A stretch of 64,000 bases of DNA, from the NCBI GenBank assembly GCA_964035545.1, contig OZ037768.1, positions 2,159,501 to 2,223,500 on the forward strand, read 5' to 3'. Source of the DNA: Bugula neritina (taxonomy: Eukaryota > Bryozoa > Gymnolaemata > Cheilostomatida > Bugulidae). The translations under genes and the position numbers were made by a program. Positions 46,156 through 61,100 of this stretch are shown piece by piece (the first letter of the stretch is position 1; each line of letters begins with the position of its first letter). The notes below the pieces were generated by a model that worked only from the letters and a program-made list of their open reading frames with translations, did not search any database and was not told where the DNA came from.

Positions 46156-49100
46156 ATGTCACCAGCAAGATATAAATATGGAAAGCATCCTCCTTCCAGG
46201 TTTCAGATAAGAGAGTCTATGTACACTGCTACAGAACTACTTGTATACAATGCTTTATTAGGTACTGTGCTCATTTAACAGATTGAGGTCTATATCATAG
46301 TAAAGCAAACATCTCTTCCCATCTACAGTTATGCCTTTTCAAAATATTATGCATTTGTTACATGAAACCTGTAATAACCAGTAGACTGAAACAAAGGAGT
46401 ATATGAATTGATATGATCTGAATCTCTTCAGCAAGCATAAGTAAAAAACTGACTTTCTTTGCAGCTCTCAGTGATTCTTATGGTGCAGAATTTGCAAATA
46501 CAAATTTTCAGCCTGTAAAGAAAGAGGCTGAAGAGTTAAAGACAAGTGAAGGTAATATTAAGGCATTTCTATGTCAACACATCTAAACATAGTTCTATAC
46601 ACTTCTCTGTTTGAATCAGGAGTAAAGTTTGATTGTTGCTATGCAAGTTTTTGCTTCTTCAGGTAATGTGGATAAGGAACATAACACAGAAAATATTAGC
46701 ATCAAGCGGGAGTGCCCTTATGACACTGACTCAAGGTGAGTATGTGTCAAACTCTGAGAATTGTTGTTTTCTTATTCTCTATATTTTATTACACTATGTT
46801 GCCAAGCTGCTAATAGCTTTAGCATTACTTATGGCTTCAAATTTTAGAGAGTGAATAATTCTGTTAAATTTTTTCGACCCAAAACATATATGCTTTCCAA
46901 ACATTTGAAAACATATTTTTTTAAATTAATAACATTTTAAAAATATAAGTTTATGTTATCTCAAGTAATAGCCAATTTGTACATGATTTCCGGCATTTCC
47001 AAATTTGTTGTTTGCCCTGTTTCTATTTTTTATTCAACTATCATTTTCTTAACTTTTGGTTGAAATGCATCCACGTTTATTTAATCAGGGCTTTACTCAA
47101 TTATCTGCCAATTTTTAGCTGTAGGTGGACAAGGCATTACTTTGCATGCTGGTTTATTTACATTTAAATTTAACTTTTAAAGCCATATCAAATGAAATAT
47201 AGAAATTTGATTTCTGCACCATATTTTTAATTTTACCCAAAAGATGTTTATGAAGCATTAATTAAATTCAATCACTTATAGAAGAAAGATTTACAAGTCC
47301 AAGAGGGCAATCGCTAAACCCAAGCTGAATGACACTTTCCTGGAAGAAGAAGAGGATCGAGTTTCAGTGATTCCAACATCCAATCCTGCAGCTTCAGTCC
47401 CTTCTAACCCTGCCTTTGAATGCTTTGCAACTGCAATACAACCTGCTGCATCTATCCCTTCTCCAACAGTCTCCACCCCTTCTATAGTTGCTTCTAAAAA
47501 TATAGCCACACCTTCTTCAACCTTCACAAAATTCTCCACAGCTAAACATTCTGAAATTCCAGTTAGAATTTCCTCGGTAGTGCCTAAATCTCCGATACTT
47601 GATTCTGAACCTTCCACGTCCAGCTCAAAGAGTTTTACAGCAGAGGCCAAAACAAGTCATACTAACAGCTGTAGAGATGTAGAAATAGCTACAAGAGCAG
47701 CAGTCACAACCTCGACACCGCAGTCTACATCACATCACATTCAAGGTAGCCAGACTCTGTTGTGTTATACCTATTAGCTTATTGAGATAATCAACTTTTT
47801 GTTAGTATCCTATTGTATCGGGTAGAAAATAAACTTATTTAATTTTCAAGTGGTTGTTTATATACAGCTTGGCTTAAGTACCTTTTAATTTGTTGAGCTC
47901 TTCTGTTTCATAGATGATAAAAATTTCAAAATCTAAAAAGATTATCTCCTCCTCATAACTGAAATTTCTACAGCTTTTATTGGACCCTGTACGCGTATCA
48001 TTAAATACAATTGTAATATTAATTCAACTAGAAAGTTGAAGTGATTTGAATGATTTTAGCTCGAGAAATAGAGTAGAATACATGTTCAATATATATTATT
48101 TTGTGTTTGCCTCAAGCAAGAGTAATCTTCTCTACTTCCTTTTTGTAGTTGTGAGTAGGCAACTCTCAAAATATATATTTGCAGTAATCAACTGTTTGCC
48201 TGCATACAAAGGTAAGCAATATGCTAAAAGGTTTAATGCTATCACTGACAGATGCTGAGTGTTACAAAGATACTGGAAAGGTGACTCCAACTTCAACAAC
48301 CAAAACGAAAAGCAAATACTCGACGCCCACCACTGCATCCACCCCTCTCTTTCTTACCCCTACTACTGCCACTGTATCCACCTCTCTCTTCCGTACCCCT
48401 ACTACTCCTACACCATTGACTTCCAGAAAAAGTTCCTCCCGAAGTTTTTCTTCTACTCCAGTTAGTAAAAAGAAAAGTACTGTTACATCAAATGGTACGT
48501 TTCTGTATAAAGGGCACCACATATAAAGCTATTGTTTCATTTCAGCTCATTTAATTTCAGCTTGAGCCTATTTTTATTGTAAAATTGTTGCTCTGGAAGA
48601 AAGTTTAGAAATGTTGCTCAGACTCATTGCTAGCCAGACGTTCAGATCTGTCATAATAAATATGCCATGTTGTTGGGTGTGACTCTCTATAACTACAGTA
48701 TAAAATGCTATCATTATTATGAAACACTGCTACCTCATGTAACACCGTCATCTAATATCTCATCGCTGCGTAATTTATTTTTCATTCTTTGCCATTTATT
48801 ACTGCTAATTCTTTGCCAGGTGGTAAAAGTCCTGTCCAGAATTCTTTGGAGGCCAAGAAATGGAGCGAGTATATGTTTCAAAATCACAAGCATCTGATTA
48901 ATCTTGCACAGCGCGCTAAGGTTGCAGTGTGTCTAACAAGCAATACACCTGTCAAGGTACCATCTGTTTACTCTGTTGCTCTGATAATTTTATGCAACAT
49001 TCTCATGGCTTCCGCCGGTGTTTCTGGGAGGGAGCCTAATCTAGGGTGTTAATTGCTTCACAATTATCTTGATGCTAATAATCTTATAAAATTACATCAA

Positions 49101-52100
49101 TTTTCAATAAAAAAAATTGAATTATGTCTCCCGAGAGCAATCATGATAACAATAGTCATGATTTTCTCATTGCTTAGTTTTAAACTTTGACAATGCGTGG
49201 AATCACTATTGACTATCACCTCTGTCATTACGTCACCAATATGATCAATGTTGCTTTTCTCAAATCATATTTACTGTTTGCCATGGGTGAGGGCTGCAGA
49301 CCTGGTGTTGCTTGTATTGTTAGAAGTTCACTTTATTGTGTTTTATTATTTACTATGTCTACTGGAAGGTGTTGACCCCCTGCTCTTCTCTTTGTCTAGC
49401 TAAGTGTGAAAAGTCACCTACAATGCTCTGTTATTCAGGGGGCCGGAGACTGTAAACTCACTGCATCAATGGCATCAATTCAGATTTCATTAGCTTTGGA
49501 GCCGAACACAGAGGGGCTGTGGGAGAGCTTCGTCATACCTCTTTCTATATCCTCTAATAGCCCTCTGCATTCACACTCTCAATACATCAGGTGGAATTTC
49601 AATCATGTCAATTATTTACTCAATTGATCTATTCCACTGCCCATTCATTCAATCACAGTTAGTGCTTGTCATGAGTTGTTTACACAGTTCCTTGTTGTAA
49701 CACCTCCTGCATGTTACTTTCTATTGTATTGCTCAAGTTAATTTCTCTTTTCATTTTTACTGCATTTTGCTGTCTGGTTAGCCCTGAGTGCAAATACTGG
49801 GTCTTCTTTATTATAACAATGACTCACCTAATCTGAATTTAGCAAAAAGTACAAACTGCAAACTTATAGATTGTCTTTGCATTTACTTTTTCATATGCTG
49901 TGCTATCATGCAGCTAGAAGTATAAACAATATAGTCTCATTATAACACGGCTTGCATAGTCATCAACTAAATGCAGCATTTTAAGCTCAGATATCTTATG
50001 TTTCAAGCATATTTGACCTGCCATTTTGGTATATGGTTTATGTAATATTATTTCAATTAATTATCATTACGTTTTATTATTGAAACATATATATTATTAT
50101 ATTATGTTATTATATATAGTTATGCTACAGGTCAATTGTGTTGTCAGTCTTCAAAGTAGAAACCGTCCTGTGTAATAATGCAAAGTTACTCATTAGTCAG
50201 CTAATAGACTCCGAGCTTCTTCACATTTCAGGCAAGTGGAGCACGACATATTTTCAGTCTTCTTAGTTTTGTTTTTCTTCACTAATTTCTGTTGGTTTGT
50301 ACATTCAATAGCTTTAATATACTTTTTAGTTAAATATTGGTGCTGTGCTGAAGTGATGAGTTTCGTTTCAATAAATTCAGGGGATACAATTCTATTTTCC
50401 AGATATTCACAGTTTGAAGTTTGATGATGTTTGCTTGGCAAGTTGGCTGTTGGACTCAGATAGCTTCTCTAAGAACGATCTGTCATACACTTGTTTGACT
50501 TATGAAGTACGCCTTGCAACATAATACTAAATTTAATTTGTGTATGTTGAATGAAGTAGAATGCTTTCCGTAGCCTGAATATATTAATAGTATTATACAA
50601 ATTGTGTAGAGCTTGGTCTTAAAATGTTGCAACATGAAGCAAAGCTGCTAGTAATTAGCTAGTGAAAGCAACGTGTTGATTATATAAGGAAATCTTTGTT
50701 TGTTGAGGCAGCTGGCATAACTGGGTGTGTATATTCAGTCAACTATTGCCTGCATTTGCTACTTTTTGTGTATTTAATGTTTGCTTCATGTTTTTAAATA
50801 ATCTCTTGGCCATAAAAAATGATAATAGATTATTGAAATTTACCTATAATATTTTAATATGGTACATTTTTAGTGCTAGCTTCATATTGGCAATATCATG
50901 TGCTTTTCTTGCCATGAAAAGCTGCATTTCATGTAATTTGCTTTTATTTGACACTCAGTATTTTTGGCACCTGCTCTTGACCAAATAGCTAGACATGATA
51001 TACTTTAACATTGTCCATTGTCCATCTACCTTCCAATCTCATTAAAAGCTACCATCTATCTATCTTTCAACATATGTCATCAAACAGTATGTGCACATTG
51101 CCTACTTGCCACTGCAAGCTAAAGATACCGGTAATTTCGTTTCTAAGTTAATAATTTACATGTTCAACAAGGAATATCTTATAACAATTGGCCACTAAGT
51201 CTATATAAAGCTTTTAAAGTGTTGTAAGAATCTGATAACTATAGTGTTATTATTGGTAGGTTCTGGCTATGAACAAACTTGCCCGGGAACTGCTCACAAA
51301 GTTCCATGAACAGTTCAACACGTTGAAGAATAAAAATGTTTGGAATGTTTATATTTTGGAGTTGTCTCTTGTCTCTATTCTGGTTACTATGGAACATAAA
51401 GGGTTGCAAGTTGATAGTGACAATTTGAATACCTTAGACAGAGTTATGAGTGTAAGTGTGCCGCTGTATCACAATCACATTGTGTTGAGGGAATGTAGCC
51501 ACTTCAGTAAAGCTACAATTCAAGGTTTCTTGGTGACACACCTATACAAAACATTGTTGCTCTACCAGCTTTATTCTTATCATCAAATGTCTTTTGTTTG
51601 TTAGAAATAGTAATCTGCAAATTTATTCCAGGGGCACACTGTTTCTATTGTTATATAATTTCAACAATGGTTATAAGTATTGCTTGAACCCCCATATCTC
51701 TCTGTTTCATAACAGTAATATGATATGAACTAATATTAGTAGATCTTCAATTATGTAATATAATGTTGCAAGGACAATGCATAATATTAGTTCAGCTAAC
51801 AAAGCCTTTATTCCGCTCATGTAATTAGCTAATATTTCAAAATAAGAAAAAAATTTGTTTCTTACAGACTGAAATTAAAGCCTTAGAGAAAAAGTGTACG
51901 ACTTGTATTGGAAGTCCAATTTCACTCAACAGTGCTGCTCAAGTTAGGCAGGTGTGTGAGAAACTAACCACAAACATGAAAACATATATATTGGCCACGA
52001 TATACATATTGTATGCTATAATACAGTATAAATAGTAGATATATAAATATGTTAAAATATTATAATGCAATATTTGTATGAGTTTTATGTATATTATTTG

Positions 52101-55100
52101 CAATGTATATATTTAGACAAATAATTTTGGGTACAAGATTTAGTGTAACTGAATGGCATCAATATTTCTCATGCTATATACAAAATAGTATAAATGCAAA
52201 TAACTAAATGACGAAGAAATGTTTTGGTAGAGGTACTCTATGGCACTACTATATTAGTTATTTCCCCAATAAGCACCACATTCTACAGGTATTATACGAT
52301 CACCTGAAGCTGGATCAACACTTGCCTAAGAATACTTTGTACAGGACCGCCAAGGGTCAAGAAATGTCGACCTCTGAAGGAATGCTGAAACAACTGGTTC
52401 CGTATCACCCTCTACCTAGTGTCATTCTGAAACACAGACAGGTATATCTTCTGCAGCTGTCATAGTAAACATGCTAACTGTGTTTTATTTCTAGTTTGAG
52501 TTCAAATTATTCAAATACACTCTTCTAATTCACCCAAAATATGTTATCTATCAGACCTGATGCATTTACAGCACATTGTTTTATTTCTTGCATACTACTA
52601 TAAAATTTATTGTGAATTAATCCAATAATTAATCCACAGCTCTGTATTAATATCAACCAGTGCTATGGTAGTGGAGAGTAGAGCAGAGTTGGTGTAGTCT
52701 ATAGAGTAGATACACTAGGCTTTCAGTACCATCTATTTATTAGAACTCATGTAATTCTGAATAGTTGTGGTTCCTTCTTAGCTCCCTGCAAGGGTTCTCT
52801 GTATATTAGGCTGTTGTTTCTTTTACTTTAGACTGTGTTTTAGATCTACAAAATACACAGCACCTATATTGCTGGAATGAGAGGGTTTATAGTGAACAAC
52901 GTGTTGAAAACTCAATGGGATCAAACAGCTGCCTCTACTGGCAGGCTACAGTCTATCAAACCTAATATTCAGGCTATACCGAAAACTTCTCTCTCTTGGG
53001 TCACTGGTTAGTAGCTGTTGTAGAGTTTCCCATGTGGTGTTTGTAATGCTGCGTGAACTGCTATAGACGTACCGCTGTAGAACTGGTGCTAGCTTGTTAG
53101 GTTGTCTGGAAATATTTTGCATTCATAACAATCTGCGCAGAAAAAGTATGGTTAACGGTGAATATGATTGGTGATTACTAATAGAAAATTGTTCTACTTT
53201 GTCTATGTTTTCGAGTATTAGTATATTACTACCTTCAGTTTGTCACTATATGCAACATACACTATGCCTTGACTATGCCTAATAGACATGCCATGTATGT
53301 AATTCTTTAGCCTTAGCACCTTGAAAATAGTTATTGTTATGTGAGTGCTCCGTCAACTTTACTTCACCTTTGTTGACCCCAACACACATACAGGTTTACA
53401 GGCTGCCCTTTACTTTGAAATTCGTCTGGGGCTGTTTTGACTGCGATAGAGTTCACATTTATTTGGTCAGGTATTTTATGAAATAGAGAGTTACTGACAT
53501 GACTAGAATTGAATTACACTTTTGTAGTAAGAAATAGTTTAAATATTTTATAGTGATATTTCTGGTGTCATGGTCTAAATTTTTTGCATATTCAGTCATT
53601 GAAGTTTTGTATTACATAATTTTGACACCATGATGATGCTGTATGCCATCAGTCTGGGAATCTAAGCCCAGTTTCTATGTACGCAGGCTGCCAGTTGGTG
53701 TTAAGAGTTCAAACGTACAGCGCCTATAGCAGACTGTAACACACAAAGCTTGCGACAAACATTTCTTACTTACACTGGATATAATATGAAACAATAAGCC
53801 TTATATAGTAACATTAAATTAAAAAACTGCATATTGTCTTAAGAAAGTACCATGGAACATTAGGCACGTATAAATGTGTCTGAATCAGCAGAATATTTAG
53901 CTGAAATGTGTGCGAATTAAACTTTTGATTGCCATCAAAAACGTGGTAATGAAGCGGAGCAATTGTTTGCATATTATATGAATAAGCTTTGAGGAATTCA
54001 CGCACAAAGAATGCTTGCATAGGTACAACCGTTTGTGTTGGTTATAGTAACCCATGCTCACGCTGCTGCTTGCAGTGTTCGTTACCCTAACGCTCAGCAT
54101 TATATTATTCTTTGATAGATGATGGTGAAAAGGTGGTGGTTTGCCCACGTAGTGTCTATGTGTCCCGTCCTGGCTACACCTTGCTCTCAGTGGGTGAGAA
54201 AACGGATGTATCTCGTACCCTCCGAATTTTTAATACAGTTCTTTTTCCATCTGTCTAAAGTACACATCTAAAAATTTTTGTTTCACTCTTCACTCTACGC
54301 TATCTTTTACTTTTTTCACTTTTTGCTATACTTCAACGCAAAACTGGGCTGCTCGCTGCATAAAATGGGTGCTTGTGGAAATGTAATGCAATAGCTAAAA
54401 GTCTGAGTTGCTGAAGTTAAACTGGACTTGGCTGTCAAAATGGATGCCATCTTTCAGGCGAGTAGGTGCCAAGCCATGGCATATGTTCTGGTCACATGCT
54501 GACAAGTGACAAGTATTTATAGGCTGGCAAATTTTATCCCAAAATCTCTCATATTTTGTAACTAATTTTCTTCAAGCCTGGAATACACAGATTGGCGATT
54601 AAATGCCTCATTTTGCTACGTGGCTTATGATTTAAAGTATTTGACTGTAATTACATTCAATACATGTGAAGGCATAGTAGGTTAGACTGCAGTTATATTA
54701 TGCAATTATAAATTTTGAGCATGAGTAACCCGAATTGCTTCATATGAATAGAGAAAGACATTCTTGAAAAACAAGTCAACAAGTATTGTTATGATTAGCT
54801 TTTATAAGCCCCGAGTTGATTTGGCTTACGTTATTCAACCCTGATTTTTGTTGCTCATGATTAACTATAGAAAGTTGTAGCAGCTGCTTTTGTGTAGTAT
54901 GTAATATTGTTTGCACTGCTTGTTGTTTTGATTCATACATCTATTGTCTTTATGGCCTCGCTGATATTGATTAAGTGTCGGGATTTTTTTTCAATGTTGA
55001 AAGTAAATACATCAAATCTTGTTTGTCTGAAACAAAGATTTTGAAGAAATATATTTGAGGGTTAGAAATATCAAGAAAATGTTTATTTTGGGACTTGGAA

Positions 55101-58100
55101 GTATCCAATTTAAAAAATTTAGACTTTACATTCTCACTAATGTATAACTTGTTTTATTTCATTTCAGATTTCAAACAGATTGAGCTGCGAATATTTGCTC
55201 ATATAACTTGTGATAAGAAGTTGATAGGTGCTTTCAGTGATGATACTAAAGATATATTTGAACAGCTTTCTATTCTTTGGTGAGAGTATTGAAATGTTTG
55301 TGGAACTAAAGCTAAAAATATTAATGTGCTCGAGTAAAAGGATCATTAATGCTCATTAATTTACCTGCAATAAATATTTAGTTGAGTTTTAATCTTTGGG
55401 CTAATTTATATAATGAAAAAATATATATTGCCATTGAAATAAAAAAACAAAAAAGCTATTTGGTGTTACACAGACACATTATTTTTACATTATATATGCT
55501 GTTTACACCTGGTATGGCACCTTTTCCACTCCGACAAGTATAATTTATTGCTCCTCCCCGCCCTTAAATGCATCATCTCTGGTCCACCCTCGGAAATGCT
55601 GCATGAATAAAGTCTTGCATAAGGAATAATTCTATGCTATAGGATGTTAGTGTCATCCCTGGAGGCCTGCCCTGTCTACTGGTGTGTAAGTGAGTGTATA
55701 TTTAGTAAGTTAATAGCACACTTCCTTGCCCATCATCTTCTAATCATAGCCTACACATAATGACATCACATTCGCTATATTTAGCGTATGGCTAACTTAT
55801 CTTTAAGCACTTTTCAAACTTTTCTAATCACCTTTGTTCTGCCAAGGGATATTATAAAACAAAGAAGCTATAAAAGTAATACTATTTTTATACAGCTGCT
55901 CAATTAACGTAAATTTATTTTTCTTTTGGATTTAGAGAAATTATTAAATGAAAAGGGGATTATTCATAGTTTTGAAAAATAATCAACTGGGAAGCTTACA
56001 ATCTGCTCAACCGTTATAATATTTATATGTTCACTAAACAAACTTATAACCTGATGACCATTATGCAGATGTTGAGCAATACCATCTAGAAAATATTTTA
56101 GGAAAAGTAAAAATGTGCCAGAGACTGTGGGAGCTGAAAGGGAAAGAGCAAAAAAGATTGTTTATTCCGTGATGTACGGTGTAGGTATGTGTGTAATCAA
56201 AAAGCAAAATTTGTTTAGCTCTGATATTTGCTAAAAACTGGGGATAGCATTAAGCTGTGTATTAGCGTACATTTCTTAACAAAATGCATTTAAATTTGCA
56301 TAGCAAGCTATTGCAGCATGTATTTTAGCTTCTATGTCTTTAATTTGTAGAAAATAAGACAGTAGGGTAGATTCTTTATTTGAGAAAAAGGTTACACAAA
56401 AAGATAATTCTATTTAATTCGTTTAGTAAATAAAACTTGAAGTAATGATGGTTTAAGTTGTTTTTTTCCTAATATAATGGGCATAAATCATAGTAACATT
56501 TTGCCATTCAGCTTACATGTGTAATAAATTTCTGTAAATTAAATTAAAATATAGTATATCAACCTATCCCTTTTACATAATTACTTTGCACGAAACACAA
56601 GGCCTGGGCAATTATCGCTGACTCCCTGAACTGTATTCAACATGTCTACATATTTCATGATAATGCCTCAGAATTCCAGTCTAATTATTGCTAAGCTAAA
56701 CTTAATTTCATTGATATTAGCAAATTATTATACCACTTACACTGTGTAGTGTTCATCACCCTGTTACTATTTCCATTGATGTATTCTATTCTAGATTTCT
56801 AATAGATGTACACTAGTAAACCTTTCATTCGTTGCACAGTAACGAAGCATATTTATTTTAAATTTTGTGTAAATTCAACCTATTGGTATTGATTGAGATG
56901 TGTCAAGTTGTAGTCAATTCAATATGCTGGCCGTATGCTACGAAGATAGCACTAAACCTCCTACCAGTTTACAGCTGTGTGTGTACATTGTACCTGTATA
57001 TATGTACTTCTAGTCTGGTATCATATGTTAATTCAGGGAAATATAAGTTATCACAGCAATTAAACATCACACCAATGGAGGCTCAGAGCATAATGAATCG
57101 GTTCTTGCAAGAATTTCCTGGGATTCCAAGTTTTACAGCGAAAGTTATTGAATTGTGTAAGAATCAGGGTAAGAATTTGTCAAATTTGAATAAAGTATTG
57201 AGCTTTAAAGATTTCCCAACTTCTTCCTGCTGTTGCAAGATGTTAGATGTAGTGTGTTAAATACTCAAATAAAGAATGAGCAATTTTCTGTTAACTTAAA
57301 TGACGGAAGTTAAAAGCTATAGCAAGTTAGCATTGCAGGCAGTTAATCAACGGATCATGTACCAGGAAATGAATTTGAGCTAATTACCCAGTGCAAGACT
57401 TTATTTTCCATCCCAGAAGATGTGAGTTTGTTCCTGCCTAGTTTCCATATTCTCAAAGGAAACAGAATATTTTACACTGGGTCTACTAAAGCTGAGTTTT
57501 TGTAGACCAGTCACAACATACCATTTAGCTGTTTTATTTTCAATCTTTTTACAAAACATTTATTTTATGAACTATCAACATATCTAACTTTTTGGTGCAA
57601 GTAGAGGCCATGGTTTATCGTACATTTAAGTCCTCGGTGACCAACTGGTACCGTACCCAGGTATATTAGACTGGCCCTTGTTTTCATAATGTCGGTGCTA
57701 GTTATACAGTGGAAACGAGAACTGTGGTATGGTGTATAGGCTTCAGTGAACTTTTATTATCCACCCACTATTTCTGCAGATGTTTTGTCATTTGTTTGTC
57801 AACTGAAAAATCTTCTGCTTCAGTTTCCTATAAACCTGATTCAGTATATAAAAACCTGAAGCCATACTCGAGGGAAGTATTATATTCGGTTGACTTTCAA
57901 TAACAGGAAGTTAAGGTTATACTCAGGGTTACTCCAATCTTTTGATCCATCAAATAGAAAGCTATACTTGAACTACTTATACTTATTCAGTTGAAGTTTC
58001 TGTCACACAACTCCTTCGGGCTTTTACTTATTTTCACAGTCAAATGAATATAAGTGGCTATTAAAAATATCATTATTAAATTGACAATTTTCAGTGTAAT

Positions 58101-61100
58101 TTGTTTGCTAAAGGCAATATTTGAACCTCGGGGTATTGAAAATCAAATGCACTCGAACAGGTTTGTTCATTTGGCTTAGTGTACAATGACTTTTAATACA
58201 CCCGGTTTCATTTTTCACCAGTTTTATTGAGAAAAGTCTTTAATAATTGGATGTAGTACACTGCTCATTCAGGACTTATGTAATAAACAAATTAGTGTAA
58301 CTGTATCTCCTTTGTGGAAGACCTGAGTGCTGTCTCAAGTCATGCCAGCCAGACTAGGGAATCCATTCATTCATAGTGTCACAATCGTATGCACACTTTT
58401 TTATTTTGAAATATAAATATCAGATGAGCATTGTTCATATTTAAACGGGCCTGCATTCTCACGGCTCCTTTTTGTATACTAGAATTATATGATAAAATCT
58501 TTGAATTCAGTTATTGATAATTATTAAAGTGAATGACTGTATAGGTCAGTAGCAAACAGATAAAGTGATAACTTTTTACAGTGGCTAGTCTTTTGTATTT
58601 CTATCAGCTATATGTGCCTAAGGCTTTTTCCTGTGCATGGGGGCACTTAGCTTTACCATCTCACTATCTACCCACTTGTTGGTTTAACTGCTATTAATTA
58701 GTTGAACATTAAACAAAACAGTTGAAGAGAGAAAAGGCTGACATATTATTTTCGGAGCGGCCATTACGTTAATGGTTTACTCAGAAGTTGATTTTAATGG
58801 GGCACTTATTATAACAGCCAGTTATTATAAGTATTGGCTAACTATTAATAATAGCAAAGTAGTAATTTTTAATGAATAATTTGCAGGCAGTTTCTTCTCT
58901 ATCGTCATTTAAAAGTTTAAATTAACAACTTGCGTATAATAGATGCTGACCTCAGCAAGGTAACTGTCCAATTAAACGAAAACAGTACCTTAGGCTATGC
59001 TCTCCTTCAGTCTAACTGAGTAATTAACTGTTGATGAGAGAGGCCTGAAGCTAAAGATGAATGCACGCGAGTTCATTTCTTCGTGTGGGGCAAATTCATA
59101 ACATAATGATTATTATTATTATATAACTTGTTAAATAATATGTATTGCATTTCATGTTTGATTTTGACATAGAATATGCACTCTATATAATTAATCCAGT
59201 TTAAATGAAGTGTAGCTATTAGAGTAATTGTTAATTTGCATTGCAATTTACTCAGACCTATGTGAACTATTTGTATACAGTATGCTAAGTAACCATGCCA
59301 GGTCATCTAGCTGCATCAAGTCATCTGTTTTGTACCAAGTCATAAATACTATATCAAGTCATTTAGGCTGTACCAGGTCATATATACTGTGCTGTTTTGC
59401 ATGTAGTGTACACCATATGCTTGTCCGTGATGTACAACTTGTGTTATGGGCCAGGTTTTGCTGAAAGTATACTTGGAAGGCAAAGAATTTTACCAAAAAT
59501 TAAAAGCTCAGATTTCAAAGAAAGATCACATGCCCAGAGACAAGCTGTTAACTTTACCATTCAAGGTACTCACTGCTTCATATGATTTTCTACCTTCATA
59601 TGTGAACTTTTCAACTTGTGAAAAGCTACGGAACTGCCAGTATCTGTGTTTGTGTAGATGTAATAACCATCCATTTTGTTACTTATATGTATATATAATA
59701 TTTGAGCTACACTAAAATTAGCTTCATTTATGATTATGCAATTGATATCGATCAGCTATCATAATATACTACACTTATTAATTAATAAACTCCATCTTTT
59801 TTAATATAGATTCGAATGTTGTTTCTATTAAAATACTCCTATTTCAATGATCAGCTCAGAGTATTTTTGTCTTATAAGATGCATTGCACTTCCTCTCTTC
59901 TCCGTTAGATTTCACTGCATGAATGGATGTTGAGCTTAGAGCATGTCACTATACGATCTTGAACTGAACACACACTCAAAGAGGCAGATTATTTTTAGAC
60001 AACACTCTTCTAATAATAATCAGCCAATATATTCAATTTTCATTCATACCAAAGGAGTTATATTAACTGTGTAACAATTACACACACAGTACACATAATC
60101 AACACACACTTCTGTTGACAATCGTGATGTGTAGTTTAGTTGGTATATATATGCTGTACTGCCTTTTCTCAGGTCTACTGTGTTATGGTGTATCTTAGAC
60201 CCTGTACCAATACTAACCAACTGTGTTATGGTGTATCTTAGAACCTGTACCAGTACTGACCAACTGTGTTATGGTGTATTTTAGAACCTGTACCAATACT
60301 AACCAACTGTGTTATGTTGTATCTCAGAACCTGTACCAATACTGACCAACTGTGTTATGGTATTTCAGGCTCTGCAGCTGACATCTGTAAACTGGCAATG
60401 AAAGAGGTGGCCAATGAACTGAAATCAAACTCAATTGATGCCAGGTGAAGGAAGATCAATACTATTTTATTTCTTCTACATCAGTGCTGTGTGTCATGTC
60501 TTATAGGTTATAATAAATTATTTGCAAGTAGCGCAGGGTTTCATTATTGGTTGTATATATAAACTAACTCATGATTTTAAACACTGGTTTTTATAAGTTG
60601 ATAAAAATATTAATATAATAATAAAAGTAAGCTCAAGTCTATCAAAATAAAGGTGTGTTGGTAGCTTGCTATGGTCTCGTCTAGGATTAAATGTTAAACA
60701 CAAGAACATTGTATTACTTATTAGATACAATATGTAAGGCATATCATAGCATCTCTTAGCTTATTCTCTTTAATTTATTTTAGTCTACTGGTTCAAATCC
60801 ACGATGAATTGTTATATGAAGTACTTGATGCTGATATTAACACAGCTAAAGGTAACTCAACACTTGATGTGACTATTGTACTTTTATATTTAATAATTTA
60901 TTTATTTGCCAAGTTCTGGGCATGTTGAGACTGTAAATTTCTTAGCTGAAATACCGGAACACAGTCAGGGAGTTTCTGTATTCTGTCAATATGACCTGCC
61001 AGTGTGTTACATACCCACCCACCCACAGTGGTGATTGAAGATACTTAATGTTACATCAATTCTCCCAAGGGTTACCTCTGCTTGTCTATGCCAATTAAAT

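Noticed and set aside
47291-47650. Minus-strand 119-codon frame
   Set aside because: Antisense shadow of POLN exon 4, whose sense frame fits the exon chain and phase.
60178-60368. CRISPR-like regular repeats
   Set aside because: Copies are directly adjacent without spacers and lie in a eukaryotic intron, so this is a minisatellite.
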